Positions 55,140-64,000 of a DNA stretch of 64,000 nt are shown piece after piece. The stretch covers positions 78,550 to 142,549 of the forward strand of contig NZ_JACSPO010000001.1 of NCBI RefSeq assembly GCF_014837105.1. Direction: 5' to 3'. How positions within the stretch are numbered: the stretch's first letter is position 1; each line of letters begins with the position of its first letter. The notes under the pieces were generated by a model that was not told the DNA's origin, did not search any database, and was given only the letters and a program-made list of their open reading frames with translations. The translations under genes were made by a program, and so were the position numbers. The DNA is from Oceanitalea stevensii (lineage in GTDB: Bacteria > Actinomycetota > Actinomycetes > Actinomycetales > Actinomycetaceae).

Positions 55140-56657
55140 ATGACTGCCACCGCGAGCGCGCCCCGCACCTACGTCGTGCGCACCATGGGCTGCCAGATGA
55201 ACGTCCACGACTCCGAGCGCCTCGCCGGCATGCTCGAGGGGGCCGGCTACGTGCCCGCGGAGGCGGGCGCCGGTGAGGCGCTGGGCACCGGTGCGGACGT
55301 CGTCGTCATCAACACGTGCTCCGTCCGCGAGAACGCGGCCAGCCGCCTCTTCGGCAACCTCGGCCAGCTCGCCTCGGTCAAGCGCTCCCGGCCCGGCATG
55401 CAGATCGCCGTCGGCGGCTGCCTCGCCCAGCAGATGCGCGACGGCATCGTCGACAAGGCCCCGTGGGTGGACGTCGTCTTCGGCACCCACAACCTCGACG
55501 TGCTGCCCACGCTCCTCGAGCGGGCCCGGCACAACGCCGAGGCGCAGGTGGAGATCGAGGAGTCGCTCAAGGTCTTCCCCTCGACGCTTCCCACCAAGCG
55601 GGAGTCGGCCTACGCCGGCTGGGTGTCGATCTCCGTGGGCTGCAACAACACGTGCACCTTCTGCATCGTGCCCCACCTGCGCGGCAAGGAGCGCGACCGC
55701 CGCCCGGGCGACGTGCTCGCCGAGGTCGAGGCCGTCGTCGCCCAGGGCGCCATCGAGGTCACCCTGCTCGGCCAGAACGTCAACTCCTACGGCGTGGGCT
55801 TCGGCGACCGCGGCGCCTTCGCCAAGCTGCTGCGCGCCTGCGGGCAGGTCGAGGGCCTGGAGCGGGTGCGCTTCACCTCCCCGCACCCCGCCGCCTTCAC
55901 CGACGACGTCATCGAGGCGATGGCGCAGACCCCCACCGTCATGCCGCAGCTCCACATGCCGCTGCAGTCCGGCTCGGACCGCGTCCTGCGGGCCATGCGG
56001 CGCTCCTACCGCTCGGCGAAGTTCCTCGGCATCCTCGACCGCGTCCGCGCCGCCATCCCCGACGCCGCGATCAGCACCGACATCATCGTCGGCTTCCCGG
56101 GGGAGACCGAGGAGGACTTCCAGGCCACCCTCGACGTCGTCGAGGCGTCCCGCTTCGCCAGCGCCTTCACCTTCCAGTACTCCCCGCGCCCCGGGACGCC
56201 CGCGGCCGACCTGCCCGAGCAGGTCCCGGCCGACGTCGTCGCCGAGCGCTACCAGCGCCTCGTCGCCCTCCAGGAGCGGATCGGCACCCAGGAGAACGAG
56301 CGGCAGGTCGGGCGCACCGTCGAGGTGCTCGTCGCCGACGGCGGCGGCCGCAAGGACGGTGCGACCGCCCGGATCAGTGGCCGCGCCGCCGACAACCGGC
56401 TCGTCCACGTCGCGCTTCCCGACGGCGTCACGGACCTCCCGCGTCCCGGCGACATGGTGACCGCGACCGTCACCCACGGCGCGCCCCACCACCTGGTCGC
56501 CGACTCCCCGGCGCTCGGCGGCACCTACGCCCTGCGCCGCACGCGCGCCGGCGACGCGTGGGAGCGCGCCCAGCGCGGCGACCACGACCACGGCGGCGGC
56601 GCCCCTGCCCCGGGCGGCGCTGTCACCCTCGGCATGCCGTCCCTGCGCACCCGCTGA
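55140..56657 (+). CDS. miaB: tRNA-2-methylthio-N6-dimethylallyladenosine synthase
   Basis: Radical-SAM methylthiotransferase that adds the 2-methylthio group to i6A37 of tRNAs, acting after MiaA. The 505-residue product has the N-terminal cluster-binding cysteines ([25 protein letters not shown]), the radical-[11 protein letters not shown] motif near residue 172, [16 protein letters not shown] and a C-terminal TRAM domain ([12 protein letters not shown] onward). miaA follows, so the two steps of the pathway are adjacent. The tail is His/Gly/Pro-rich. Confidence 0.96.
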   Translation: MTATASAPRTYVVRTMGCQMNVHDSERLAGMLEGAGYVPAEAGAGEALGTGADVVVINTCSVRENAASRLFGNLGQLASVKRSRPGMQIAVGGCLAQQMRDGIVDKAPWVDVVFGTHNLDVLPTLLERARHNAEAQVEIEESLKVFPSTLPTKRESAYAGWVSISVGCNNTCTFCIVPHLRGKERDRRPGDVLAEVEAVVAQGAIEVTLLGQNVNSYGVGFGDRGAFAKLLRACGQVEGLERVRFTSPHPAAFTDDVIEAMAQTPTVMPQLHMPLQSGSDRVLRAMRRSYRSAKFLGILDRVRAAIPDAAISTDIIVGFPGETEEDFQATLDVVEASRFASAFTFQYSPRPGTPAADLPEQVPADVVAERYQRLVALQERIGTQENERQVGRTVEVLVADGGGRKDGATARISGRAADNRLVHVALPDGVTDLPRPGDMVTATVTHGAPHHLVADSPALGGTYALRRTRAGDAWERAQRGDHDHGGGAPAPGGAVTLGMPSLRTR

Positions 56658-56767
56658 GCGGCGGCGTGCTCCCGGAGCCCTGCGTCGCCCTTCCCGGTCA
56701 CGGCGCGCCCCTCTCCACGGGCCGCGGTGAGCGGAAGGTGCGACCGGTCCGCCGGTGCCGTGGTGCG

Positions 56768-56773
56768 TAGCGT
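56768..56773 (+). promoter_or_regulatory. -10 element of leaderless miaA promoter
   Basis: TAGCGT, seven bases before GTG 56781. Confidence 0.58.
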
Positions 56774-56780
56774 GGGCGCC

Positions 56781-57689
56781 GTGCACCCTCCCGTCCTCGC
56801 CGTCGTCGGGTCCACCGCGACGGGCAAGTCCGACCTCGCGCTCGACGTCGTCGAGCTCCTCGGCGGCCCCGCCGCCGCGGAGGTGGTCAACGCGGACGCG
56901 ATGCAGCTCTACCGCGGCATGGACGTCGGCACCGCGAAGCTCCCGCTCGCCGAGCGCCGCGGCATCGTCCACCACCAGCTCGACGTCCTCGACGTCACCG
57001 AGGAGGCGAACGTCGCGGCCTACCAGCGCGAGGCGCGCGCCGACCTCGCCGCCGTCGCCGGCCGCGGCCGCCGCGGTGTCCTCGTCGGTGGCTCCGGCCT
57101 CTACGTGCGTGCCGTCCTCGACGAGCTCGAGTTCCCCGGCACCGACCCCGAGGTGCGCGGCCGCCTCGAGGCCCGCGCCGAGGAGCAGGGCCCCGGGATG
57201 CTGTACCGCGAGCTGGCCGAGCGCGACCCCACCGCCGCCGAGCGGATCCCGCCGGCCAACACCCGGCGCATCGTGCGCGCCCTGGAGGTCATCGAGCTCA
57301 CCGGCCGGCCCTACTCTGCGACGATGCCCGAGCACCGCTACCACCTGCCTGCCGTCCAGGTGGCCATCGACGTCCCGCGCGAGGAGCTCCTCACGCGCAT
57401 CTCCGCGCGTGCCCGGGCGATGCTCGACGGCGGACTCCTCGAGGAGACCCGCGAGCTGCTCGGCGCGGGCCTGGGCCGGGGCCTGACCGCGTCGCGTGCC
57501 GTCGGCTACGCCCAGGCGGTCGCCGTCCTCGAGGGCCGGCTCAGCGTCGAGGACGCGCACGAGGCCATCTCGATCGCCACCCGCCAGCTCGCCCGCCGCC
57601 AGCAGCAGTGGTTCCGCCGCGACCCGCGCGTCCACTGGCTCCCGCCGTCGCCCGACCTGGCGGAGCGGGTTGCCGCCCTCCTCGGGTAG
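56781..57689 (+). CDS. miaA: tRNA dimethylallyltransferase
   Basis: Prenylates A37 of tRNAs reading UNN codons, using DMAPP from the MEP pathway. The 302-residue product has the P-loop [33 protein letters not shown], the [13 protein letters not shown] segment and the [11 protein letters not shown] motif near residue 155. An upstream in-frame GTG at 56727 is rejected because the -10 hexamer at 56768 and the family N-terminus both point to 56781. Confidence 0.95.
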   Translation: MHPPVLAVVGSTATGKSDLALDVVELLGGPAAAEVVNADAMQLYRGMDVGTAKLPLAERRGIVHHQLDVLDVTEEANVAAYQREARADLAAVAGRGRRGVLVGGSGLYVRAVLDELEFPGTDPEVRGRLEARAEEQGPGMLYRELAERDPTAAERIPPANTRRIVRALEVIELTGRPYSATMPEHRYHLPAVQVAIDVPREELLTRISARARAMLDGGLLEETRELLGAGLGRGLTASRAVGYAQAVAVLEGRLSVEDAHEAISIATRQLARRQQQWFRRDPRVHWLPPSPDLAERVAALLG

Positions 57690-57697
57690 CCCCTCCC

Positions 57698-57762
57698 TCC
57701 GCATATGCGGGAAGGCTGCGGCTCTCAGCACCGCAGCGCTGCAGATATCCCGCATATGCGGA
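57698..57762. repeat. inverted pair of 22-base repeats with CCGCATATGCGG
   Basis: GCAGATATCCCGCATATGCG plus GA at 57741-57762 has a reverse-strand partner at 57698-57719 that differs in only three positions. Each contains the 12-base palindrome CCGCATATGCGG. The 21-base loop includes AGCGCT. The whole could form a long stem-loop after miaA. It resembles the other repeat arrays only in its AGAGCCGCAG/AGCGCTGCAG portions. Confidence 0.75.
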
Positions 57763-57799
57763 CATGGGGGCGGGGTACGGGGTGAGCGGGGGAGGCGCG

Positions 57800-57805
57800 T
57801 AGGCT
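57800..57805 (+). promoter_or_regulatory. -10 element of leaderless dapF promoter
   Basis: TAGGCT, six bases before ATG 57812. Confidence 0.6.
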
Positions 57806-57811
57806 CCTCGC

Positions 57812-58723
57812 ATGTCGCCGCTGGCCCCGCTCCGGGGTGTCCCGCTCACCAAGGGGCACGCCACGGAGAACGACTTCGTCCTCCTCACCGACCCCGACGC
57901 CCGCCTCGACGTGGACGCCGCCGCGGTCGCCGCCGTGTGCGACCGGCGCGCCGGCATCGGCGCCGACGGCCTCGTCCGCGCCGTCCGGTCGGCCGCCCTG
58001 GGCACGCCCGAGGCCCGCGCCGCCGCGGCGCAGGGCGCGGAGTGGTTCATGGACTACCGCAACGCGGACGGGTCGGTCGCCGAGATGTGCGGCAACGCCG
58101 CCCGTCTCCTCGCCACCTACCTCGTCGACGAGGGCCTCATCGCTCCCGCCGACGGCGAGCCGGTGCTCATCGGCACCCGCGGCGGCGTGCGGAGCGTCAC
58201 CCGCGCCGGCACCGACTGGACCGTCGACATGGGCCCGTGGCAGCTGCCCGGCGGCGGTGACGCCGTCACCCGTGGCTTCGACGTCGCCGTCCAGGTCCGC
58301 GGCCTCGAGGGCACCCGCGCCGGGCTGCGCGTCACCATGCCCAACCCGCACGCCGTCGTCGCGCTGCCCGACGAGGACGAGCTGGTGGCGGCGGACCTCG
58401 GCCCGCTCGTCGCCGTCGACCCCGAGCCCGCCGACGGCACGAACGTCGAGATCGTCGTCCCCCTCGGGGAGACGACGACGGACGGCGAGCCCACCGGCAC
58501 CGTGCGGATGCGCGTGCAGGAGCGGGGCGCGGGGGAGACCCGCTCGTGCGGCACCGGGGCCTGCGCCGTCGCCGTCGCGCTGCACGCGTGGGGCGGGGCG
58601 GGAGCGCCCCGGCTGTGGCGGGTCCTCGTGCCGGGCGGGGAGCTGGTCGTGCGGCTCACCGACGACGGCCGCGCACTCCTCTCGGGGCCCGCGACGCTCG
58701 TCGGTCGCGTCACGCTGCGCTGA
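57812..58723 (+). CDS. dapF: diaminopimelate epimerase
   Basis: Interconverts LL- and meso-diaminopimelate for peptidoglycan and lysine. The 303-residue product has the N-terminal [11 protein letters not shown], the first catalytic cysteine in [11 protein letters not shown] near residue 93 and the second in [14 protein letters not shown] near residue 247. Leaderless start fixed by the -10 hexamer. It is slightly longer than E. coli DapF (274) mainly through surface loops. Confidence 0.95.
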   Translation: MSPLAPLRGVPLTKGHATENDFVLLTDPDARLDVDAAAVAAVCDRRAGIGADGLVRAVRSAALGTPEARAAAAQGAEWFMDYRNADGSVAEMCGNAARLLATYLVDEGLIAPADGEPVLIGTRGGVRSVTRAGTDWTVDMGPWQLPGGGDAVTRGFDVAVQVRGLEGTRAGLRVTMPNPHAVVALPDEDELVAADLGPLVAVDPEPADGTNVEIVVPLGETTTDGEPTGTVRMRVQERGAGETRSCGTGACAVAVALHAWGGAGAPRLWRVLVPGGELVVRLTDDGRALLSGPATLVGRVTLR

Positions 58724-58750
58724 GCCAAGCCTGTCCCGTGGCGGCGTCGG

Positions 58751-58756
58751 TACACT
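58751..58756 (+). promoter_or_regulatory. -10 element upstream of the lipoprotein gene
   Basis: TACACT, eight bases before ATG 58765. Confidence 0.5.
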
Positions 58757-58764
58757 CCCCGGCC

Positions 58765-59289
58765 ATGCCCCTTCAGCTCCGCACAAGACGCTCCGTGTGC
58801 CGTGCGACCGGGGCGCTTGCGGCACTCCTCCTCCTGCCGGCGTGCGGGACGGTGACGTCGCCCGGCGCGCCGGACTCGAGCCCGAGCACGCTCCCCGCTT
58901 GTCCTGCGCCCGTCGACGGCCAGGTGCCCGCGGACTGCGTGCCCTACGACCCGGAGCACGCGATGGAGCAGAACGAGCGGTACCGCGACCGCGCTCCCCT
59001 TGACGACAGCGCGATGGCGGGCAACGCCGACGCGCTCGAGCAGGCCACCGCGGCGCTTGAGGCACTCGGCGAGGGTGACGAGCCGCTCACGGAGGACGGG
59101 GTCGAGCGCGCACTCGCCGACGTGGGCCTCGAGCACGTCCGGACGCGCGGCGACGGTGCGGGCGGTGTCCGCTTCGGTGTCGGCGCGCCGGCGGGCGGGT
59201 GCATGGTCGGCAGCGTCGCGGCGGACGGCAGCGTCAGCGCCGAGCTCGCCGGCGTCATCCTCGACGGCGGCTGCCTCCCGGCGCACTGA
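58765..59289 (+). CDS. putative lipoprotein of unknown function
   Basis: A 174-residue secreted lipoprotein: a twin-Arg-like basic N-terminus, a hydrophobic stretch and the lipobox LPAC with Cys27. A Ser/Pro linker follows and then a short domain with LTEDGVERALADVGLEHVRTR and GVGAPAGGCMVGSVAADGS, containing three or four further cysteines that could form disulphides outside the membrane. Not recognised. It has its own near-leaderless promoter, so it is probably monocistronic, and it converges with the methyltransferase gene 11 bases away. Confidence 0.7.
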   Translation: MPLQLRTRRSVCRATGALAALLLLPACGTVTSPGAPDSSPSTLPACPAPVDGQVPADCVPYDPEHAMEQNERYRDRAPLDDSAMAGNADALEQATAALEALGEGDEPLTEDGVERALADVGLEHVRTRGDGAGGVRFGVGAPAGGCMVGSVAADGSVSAELAGVILDGGCLPAH

Positions 59290-59300
59290 GCGGAGGAGGG

Positions 59301-59906
59301 CTAGGCGCGGCGCACGTCGAGCACCCGGAAGCCCTTCGAGCTCGACAGGCGCTCGGTGGGCATGCCGAGCTCGGTCTCGACCCAGCGCTGCAGGGAGTCG
59401 GCCCCGAGGTTCTTGCTCACGACCAGCCGGGCGCGTCCCTCCGGTGCCAGCCGCCCCAACCACGTGCGCAGCAGCTCGTGCAGCGCCTCCTTGCCGATCC
59501 GGATGGGCGGGTTGGACCACAGCTCGTCGATCCCGTCCGCGACGAGCCCGGCGGCCTCCTCAGGAGCGGCGACGACGACGTTGCCCAGCCCGAGCGCGGC
59601 GGCGTTCCGTGCGGTGAGGTCCCGGGCGCGCTCGTTGACGTCGACGGCGACGACCCTCGCCCCCGGGGACGCGGTCGCCATCGCCAGCGTCACCGGCCCC
59701 CAGCCGCAGCCGAGGTCGACGAGCGTCCCCGCGGGGACGGGATCGGGCACGGCGTCGAGGAGCACCCGGGTGCCGAGGTCGAGGCGGTCGCCGGAGAAGA
59801 CGCCCGGGGCGGTGCGGACCTGGACCGGTCGCCCGCGCAGGACGACGTCGATGGTGCGGGTCTCCCCGGGGGAGGCCGGCTGCGCGGTGAAGTAGTGCTC
59901 GCTCAC
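59301..59906 (-). CDS. RsmC-like class I SAM methyltransferase
   Basis: A 201-residue methyltransferase of the small-rRNA-methyltransferase (MTS) family. It has the SAM-binding motif I LVDLGCGWGPVTLAMA near residue 62 and the catalytic NPPIR motif (WSNPPIRIGKEAL) near residue 133, typical of N2-guanine methylation of RNA by RsmC/RsmD relatives. It is shorter than E. coli RsmC because it lacks the N-terminal pseudo-domain. GTG 59906 is chosen because TAGGTT lies seven bases before it. Confidence 0.87.
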   Translation of the reverse strand: MSEHYFTAQPASPGETRTIDVVLRGRPVQVRTAPGVFSGDRLDLGTRVLLDAVPDPVPAGTLVDLGCGWGPVTLAMATASPGARVVAVDVNERARDLTARNAAALGLGNVVVAAPEEAAGLVADGIDELWSNPPIRIGKEALHELLRTWLGRLAPEGRARLVVSKNLGADSLQRWVETELGMPTERLSSSKGFRVLDVRRA

Positions 59907-59913
59907 TCACCGA

Positions 59914-59919
59914 AACCTA
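59914..59919 (-). promoter_or_regulatory. -10 element of leaderless methyltransferase promoter
   Basis: TAGGTT on the minus strand, seven bases before GTG 59906. Confidence 0.57.
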
Positions 59920-59974
59920 CCCCGCCCCTGGGGATAACTGGTCGCCGGACGGGGCCTCCCGTGGGATCCTGGGA

Positions 59975-61486
59975 GTGGTGGACGACGACTGGGAGACCAT
60001 GGCAGATCACGACGACGACGCGGTGCAGGAGCGCGACCCCGCGCGGGACGTCGTGGCGCGGGTGCTCGCCCGGGCCGGGACCGCGCTCCAGAGCGGCGGC
60101 GCCGAGGGCCACGAGCTTGACGGCGACCAGCTCGACCGCGAGGAGCGCTCGGCGCTGCGCCGCGTCGCGGGCCTGTCCACCGAGCTCGAGGACATGTCCG
60201 AGGTCGAGTACCGCCAGCTGCGGCTGGAGCGCGTCGTCCTCATCGGGCTGTGGTCCGGCCCTCAGGCCGAGCTCGCGGAGGTCTCGCTGCGTGAGCTCGC
60301 GGCGCTCGCGGAGACCGCCGGATCCGTCGTGCTCGACGCGGTGCTCCAGCGCCGCGCCACCCCGGACCCCGCCACCTTCCTCGGCTCGGGCAAGGCGGCC
60401 GAGCTCGCCGAGCTCGTCGCGGAAGTAGGCGCCGACACCGTCGTCGCCGACTCCGAGCTCAGCCCCTCCCAGCGCCGTGCGCTGGAGGACGTCGTCAAGG
60501 TCAAGGTCATCGACCGGACGGCCCTCATCCTCGACATCTTCGCCCAGCACGCGAAGTCCCGGGAGGGCAAGGCCCAGGTCGAGCTCGCCCAGCTGGAGTA
60601 CCTGCTGCCGCGCCTGCGCGGCTGGGGCGAGTCGATGTCCCGGCAGGCCGGTGGACGCGTCGCCGGCGGTGCCGGGATCGGCTCCCGCGGCCCCGGTGAG
60701 ACGAAGATCGAGCTCGACCGCCGCCGCATCCGTACCCGCATGGCCCGCCTGCGCCGCCAGATCGCGGCGATGGCCCCGTCCCGGGAGACCAAGCGCTCCT
60801 CGCGGCACCGTGCGCAGGTCCCCGCCGTCGCCATCGCCGGCTACACCAACGCCGGCAAGTCCTCCCTCCTCAACCGGCTCACCGGCGCAGGGGTGCTCGT
60901 CGAGAACTCGCTCTTCGCCACCCTGGACCCCACGGTGCGCCGCGCCGAGGCCCCGGACGGCCGCGTCTACACCCTCGCCGACACCGTCGGCTTCGTGCGC
61001 TCCCTGCCCCACGAGCTCGTCGAGGCCTTCCGCTCGACCCTCGAGGAGGTGGCCGACGCCGACGTCATCCTCCACGTCGTCGACGCCGCGCACCCCGACC
61101 CCGAGGGCCAGGTCAAGGCGGTCCACGACGTCCTCGCCGACATCCCCGGCACCGAGGACATCCCCGAGCTCGTCGTCCTCAACAAGGCCGACCTCGCCGA
61201 GCCCGGCACCGTCGCCGCCCTGCGCACCCGCTACCCGGGCGCCGTCGCCGTGTCGGCCCGCACCGGTGAGGGCATCGAGGAGCTGCGCGAGCGCATCGCC
61301 GAGCTGCTCCCGCGCCCCTCGGTGCGCGTGGAGGTCCTCGTGCCCTACTCGCGTGGCGACCTCGTCTCGCGGGCGCACGCCACGGGTGAGGTGCTGGCGG
61401 AGGAGCACACCGGCGACGGCACGCAGCTGACCGCGCTCGTCGATCCCACCCTTGCGGCCGACCTCACCGCCGCCGCGTCGGCGTGA
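59975..61486 (+). CDS. hflX: ribosome-associated GTPase HflX
   Basis: GTPase that splits stalled or hibernating ribosomes under heat or antibiotic stress. The 503-residue product has an acidic N-terminal tail, the HflX domain with FLGSGKAAELAELV near residue 129, GGAGIGSRGPGETKIELDRR near residue 226, and the G domain with GYTNAGKSSLLNRLTG near residue 289, DTVGFVRSLPHELVEAF and NKAD. GTG at 59975 or the next codon 59978 could start it. dinG begins at a GTGA overlap, so the two are coupled. Confidence 0.94.
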   Translation: MVDDDWETMADHDDDAVQERDPARDVVARVLARAGTALQSGGAEGHELDGDQLDREERSALRRVAGLSTELEDMSEVEYRQLRLERVVLIGLWSGPQAELAEVSLRELAALAETAGSVVLDAVLQRRATPDPATFLGSGKAAELAELVAEVGADTVVADSELSPSQRRALEDVVKVKVIDRTALILDIFAQHAKSREGKAQVELAQLEYLLPRLRGWGESMSRQAGGRVAGGAGIGSRGPGETKIELDRRRIRTRMARLRRQIAAMAPSRETKRSSRHRAQVPAVAIAGYTNAGKSSLLNRLTGAGVLVENSLFATLDPTVRRAEAPDGRVYTLADTVGFVRSLPHELVEAFRSTLEEVADADVILHVVDAAHPDPEGQVKAVHDVLADIPGTEDIPELVVLNKADLAEPGTVAALRTRYPGAVAVSARTGEGIEELRERIAELLPRPSVRVEVLVPYSRGDLVSRAHATGEVLAEEHTGDGTQLTALVDPTLAADLTAAASA

Positions 61487-63495
61487 GCGGCACGCCCGAG
61501 CTGCTCGCCGCCGCGGTCCGGCGCCTGGGCGGCAAGGAGCGCGCGGGCCAGCTCGAGATGGCCGAGGAGGTCGCCCGTACCCTCGCGGAGCCGCGCGCCC
61601 TGCTCGTGCAGGCGGGCACCGGCACCGGGAAGTCCCTCGGCTACCTCGTGCCCGTCCTCGACCACGCCGTGCGCCACCACCAGCGCGCCGTCGTCTCCAC
61701 CGCCACCCTCGCCCTCCAGCGCCAGGTGCTCACCCACGACGTCCCGCTCGTCGCCGACGTCGTCGCCGCCTCCGGCGCGCCCCGCCCCCAGGTGGCCCTC
61801 CTCAAGGGCTGGCACAACTACGTGTGCAAGCACAAGGTCGCCGGCGGCTACCCCACCGAGGACGAGCCCGGCCTCTTCGCCGTGGACGCCGCGACCGCCG
61901 ACGCCGCGAGCAGCACCTCCCGCGGGCCGCTCGCCGAGCAGGTCGTCCGGCTGCGCGAGTGGGCCGAGGAGACGGACACCGGCGACCGTGACGACCTCGA
62001 CCCCGGCGTCGGGGACCGCGCCTGGCGCCAGGTCTCGGTGACCAAGCTCGAGTGCCTCGGCGCAAGCTGCCCCATGCTCGAGGAGTGCTTCCCCGAGGCC
62101 GCCCGGCGCGCGGCGCACGAGGCGGACGTCGTCGTCACCAACCACGCGATGCTCGGCATCGCCGCAGCAGGCTCCCCGCGGGTGCTGCCCGAGCACGACG
62201 TCCTCGTCGTCGACGAGGCCCACGAGCTGGCCGAGCGCGTGACGGCGCAGTCCACCCTCGAGCTGTCGACCGCCGTCGTCGACCGCACCGCCCGGCTGGC
62301 CCGCAAGCAGGCCGGCGTGGCGGTCGAGGCGCTCGACGCCGCCGGCCGCGCGCTCGGCGCCTGGCTCGAGACGGCGCCCAGCGGGCGGCTGCGCTCCGTG
62401 CCCGCCGAGCTCCTCGACGCCGTCACGCTCCTCGAGGCCGGCAGCCGCGAGGCGATCAGCGCGATGCGCGGGGAGAGCGAGGCCGAGCCCGGCGGGCGCG
62501 TCATGGCGCGCTCGGCCATGGTCGTCCTCCACGAGATCGCCGAGCGCCTCCTCGGTGACGGCGTCGCCCAGCGCCGCGAGGTCCTGTGGTGCGAGCGTGG
62601 ACGGACCGGGTTCGAGGCGGCGCGCCTGCACCTCGCGCCCCTCGACGTCGCCCGCCCCATCGCCACCGAGCTGCTCGCCGGCAAGGCCGCCGTCCTCACC
62701 TCCGCCACCCTGTCCCTCGGCGGCAGCTTCGCGCCGGTGGCCCGCACCCTCGGCGTCAGCCTCCTGGACCACCTCGAGCCCGACGACGACGCCCCGCGGC
62801 CCGCGCCCGGCCCGCGCTGGCACGGCGTCGACGTCGGCTCGCCCTTCGACTACGGCCGCCAGGGCATCCTCTACGTCGCCCGCCACCTGCCCGCACCCGG
62901 CCGGGACGGGCCCGGGGAGGACGCCCAGCGCGAGCTCGTCGAGCTCGTCCGGGCCTCCGGCGGCGGCGCGCTGGGACTGTTCTCCTCCCGGCGGGCCGCG
63001 GACGAGGCCGCCGAGCTCCTCCGCGCCGAGCTCGACACCCCGGTCCTGTGCCAGGGTGAGGACCAGCTGCCCTCGCTCGTGCGGCGCTTCGCCGAGGACG
63101 AGTCGGCCACGCTCGTCGGCACCCTGTCCCTGTGGCAGGGCGTGGACGTGCCCGGCCGCACCTGCCGGCTCGTCGTCATCGACCGCATCCCCTTCCCGCG
63201 GCCCGACGACCCCGTCCGCTCGGCCCGCTCGGAGGTCGTCGCCGCGAGCGGCGGCAACGGCTTCATGTCCGTGGCGGCGACCCACGCGGCGCTCCTCCTC
63301 GCCCAGGGCGCCGGGCGCCTCATCCGCTCGACCGGGGACCGCGGCGTCGTCGCCGTCCTCGACTCGCGCCTCGCCACCGCCCGGTACGGCAGCTTCCTGC
63401 GCGGCTCCATGCCGCCGCTGTGGCCGACGACGGACGGCGAGGTGGCCCGTGCCGCGCTGCGGCGCCTGGCCGCGCAGCCCGCGCTGACCCCCTAG
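61483..63495 (+). CDS. dinG: DinG/Rad3-family ATP-dependent DNA helicase
   Basis: XPD-like superfamily 2 helicase of DNA damage tolerance. The 670-residue product has Walker A AGTGTGKSLGY near residue 44, an iron-sulphur cluster domain with cysteines in NYVCKHK and ECLGASCPMLEEC, the DEAH box in VVDEAHEL near residue 245, TSATLSLGG, and motif VI AQGAGRLIRSTGDRG. The four cysteines are spaced as in 4Fe-4S helicases. GTG overlaps the hflX stop by four bases. Its own stop codon TAG is part of the ldh -10 hexamer. Confidence 0.94.
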   Translation: MSGTPELLAAAVRRLGGKERAGQLEMAEEVARTLAEPRALLVQAGTGTGKSLGYLVPVLDHAVRHHQRAVVSTATLALQRQVLTHDVPLVADVVAASGAPRPQVALLKGWHNYVCKHKVAGGYPTEDEPGLFAVDAATADAASSTSRGPLAEQVVRLREWAEETDTGDRDDLDPGVGDRAWRQVSVTKLECLGASCPMLEECFPEAARRAAHEADVVVTNHAMLGIAAAGSPRVLPEHDVLVVDEAHELAERVTAQSTLELSTAVVDRTARLARKQAGVAVEALDAAGRALGAWLETAPSGRLRSVPAELLDAVTLLEAGSREAISAMRGESEAEPGGRVMARSAMVVLHEIAERLLGDGVAQRREVLWCERGRTGFEAARLHLAPLDVARPIATELLAGKAAVLTSATLSLGGSFAPVARTLGVSLLDHLEPDDDAPRPAPGPRWHGVDVGSPFDYGRQGILYVARHLPAPGRDGPGEDAQRELVELVRASGGGALGLFSSRRAADEAAELLRAELDTPVLCQGEDQLPSLVRRFAEDESATLVGTLSLWQGVDVPGRTCRLVVIDRIPFPRPDDPVRSARSEVVAASGGNGFMSVAATHAALLLAQGAGRLIRSTGDRGVVAVLDSRLATARYGSFLRGSMPPLWPTTDGEVARAALRRLAAQPALTP

Positions 63496-63498
63496 GCT
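63493..63498 (+). promoter_or_regulatory. -10 element of the ldh promoter
   Basis: TAGGCT, whose first three bases are the dinG stop codon. Predicted leader of about 23 bases containing GGAAGGAAG as ribosome-binding site. Confidence 0.5.
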
Positions 63499-63527
63499 CG
63501 GAGCCGTCGGCGAGGGAAGGAAGTGCC

Positions 63528-64000
63528 ATGGCACGCGCAGGAGCGAGCACGGTCGCGATCGTGGGGGCGGGAGCGGTCGGGGCGACCCTCGCCTACGCCC
63601 TCCTCATGCAGGGCGCGGCCCGGCGCGTGGTCCTCCACGACGTCAACCGCGCGAAGGTCGAGGCGGAGGCGCTCGACCTCGCCCACGGCATCCAGTTCAT
63701 GCCGCACGCCCAGATCATCGGCTCCGACGACGTCGAGGCGTGCCGCGACGCGGACGTCGTCGTCATCACCGCCGGCGCCAAGCAGCGCCCGGGCCAGACG
63801 CGCCTGGACCTCGCCGCCAGCACGGTGGGGCTCATGCGCACGCTGGTCCCGCGCCTCACCGCCGTCGCCCCCGACGCGATCTTCCTCATGGTGACCAACC
63901 CCGTCGACATCGTCACCCAGGCCGCGCTCGCGATCTCCGGGCTCCCGCGCGAGCAGCTCTTCGGCTCCGGCACCGTCCTCGACACCTCGCGGCTGCGCTA
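63528..64000 (+). CDS. ldh: L-lactate dehydrogenase (5' part, cut by window end)
   Basis: NAD-dependent interconversion of pyruvate and lactate. The visible 157 residues contain the Rossmann motif VAIVGAGAVGATLAYALL at residues 8-25, LHDVNRAKVEAEALDLAHG, ITAGAKQRPGQTRLDL with the substrate-contacting Arg, and VTNPVDIVT near residue 122. The following GSGTVLDTSRLR segment is usual for LDH, whereas the catalytic His is beyond the window. It has its own promoter overlapping dinG. A malate dehydrogenase is less likely, given the QRPGQTRLDL loop with Gln. Confidence 0.92.
   Translation, partial: MARAGASTVAIVGAGAVGATLAYALLMQGAARRVVLHDVNRAKVEAEALDLAHGIQFMPHAQIIGSDDVEACRDADVVVITAGAKQRPGQTRLDLAASTVGLMRTLVPRLTAVAPDAIFLMVTNPVDIVTQAALAISGLPREQLFGSGTVLDTSRLR

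Overview
The window is chromosomal DNA from a very GC-rich Actinomycetota, most probably a Micrococcales-type organism (Cellulomonadaceae/Bogoriellaceae/Intrasporangiaceae range; this placement is inference from gene content and order). The evidence is the uniformly high GC with strong G/C third-codon bias, GTG starts, and conserved actinobacterial gene strings: pyrH-frr-cdsA-rlmN, dxr-rip1-ispG, proS-rimP-nusA-rnpM-infB-rbfA, ftsK-pgsA-cinA-clgR, DUF3046-recA-recX, miaB-miaA-dapF and hflX-dinG-ldh. No rRNA, tRNA, insertion sequence, prophage or CRISPR array was seen. The right end cuts through ldh.

Layout. 0-8.7 kb: nucleotide and lipid synthesis, ribosome recycling, the non-mevalonate isoprenoid pathway and the Rip1 site-2 protease. 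8.7-17 kb: proS, a DUF4439-type lipoprotein and the nusA/infB translation operon. 17-27 kb: a permease, truB, a CNT nucleoside transporter, ribF, rpsO-pnp, an M16 peptidase and dapB. 27-36 kb: a nucleoside hydrolase, dapA, RNase J, two transporters and an M17 aminopeptidase. 36-43 kb: a probable barnase-like toxin, ftsK, a CapA-type protein, pgsA, cinA and clgR. 43-52 kb: DNA repair (nei, lhr, recA, recX). 52-55 kb: a gluABCD-type glutamate ABC transporter. 55-64 kb: miaB, miaA, dapF, a lipoprotein, an RsmC-like methyltransferase, hflX, dinG and ldh. Lysine/peptidoglycan precursor genes (dapA, dapB, dapF) are scattered. RNA decay and maturation functions (pnp, rnj, rbfA, truB, rimP, rlmN, miaA/B) are over-represented.

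Two things stand out. First, three gene-free stretches (17.8-18.1, 25.8-26.2 and 39.9-40.3 kb) are filled by arrays of a short intergenic repeat, typically GCCGAGCGCTGAGTTGTTAC and variants. Each is built as a block of forward copies followed by a block of reverse copies with regular spacing. A single copy lies before proS, and a possibly related inverted pair lies between miaA and dapF. Second, a 260-residue gene on the minus strand between pepA and ftsK joins an LQR-x2-GN-x-AV segment, of the sort found at the N-terminus of contractile-injection-system cargo proteins, to a C-terminus in which the catalytic Glu, Arg and His of barnase can be aligned without gaps.

Regulation visible in the sequence: at least twelve genes carry a TANNNT -10 hexamer 6-8 bases before their start codon, which indicates leaderless mRNAs and fixes those starts. 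recA has a perfect SOS box. Strong hairpins without U-tracts separate several operons, and recX appears to start at a CTG that overlaps the recA stop codon.
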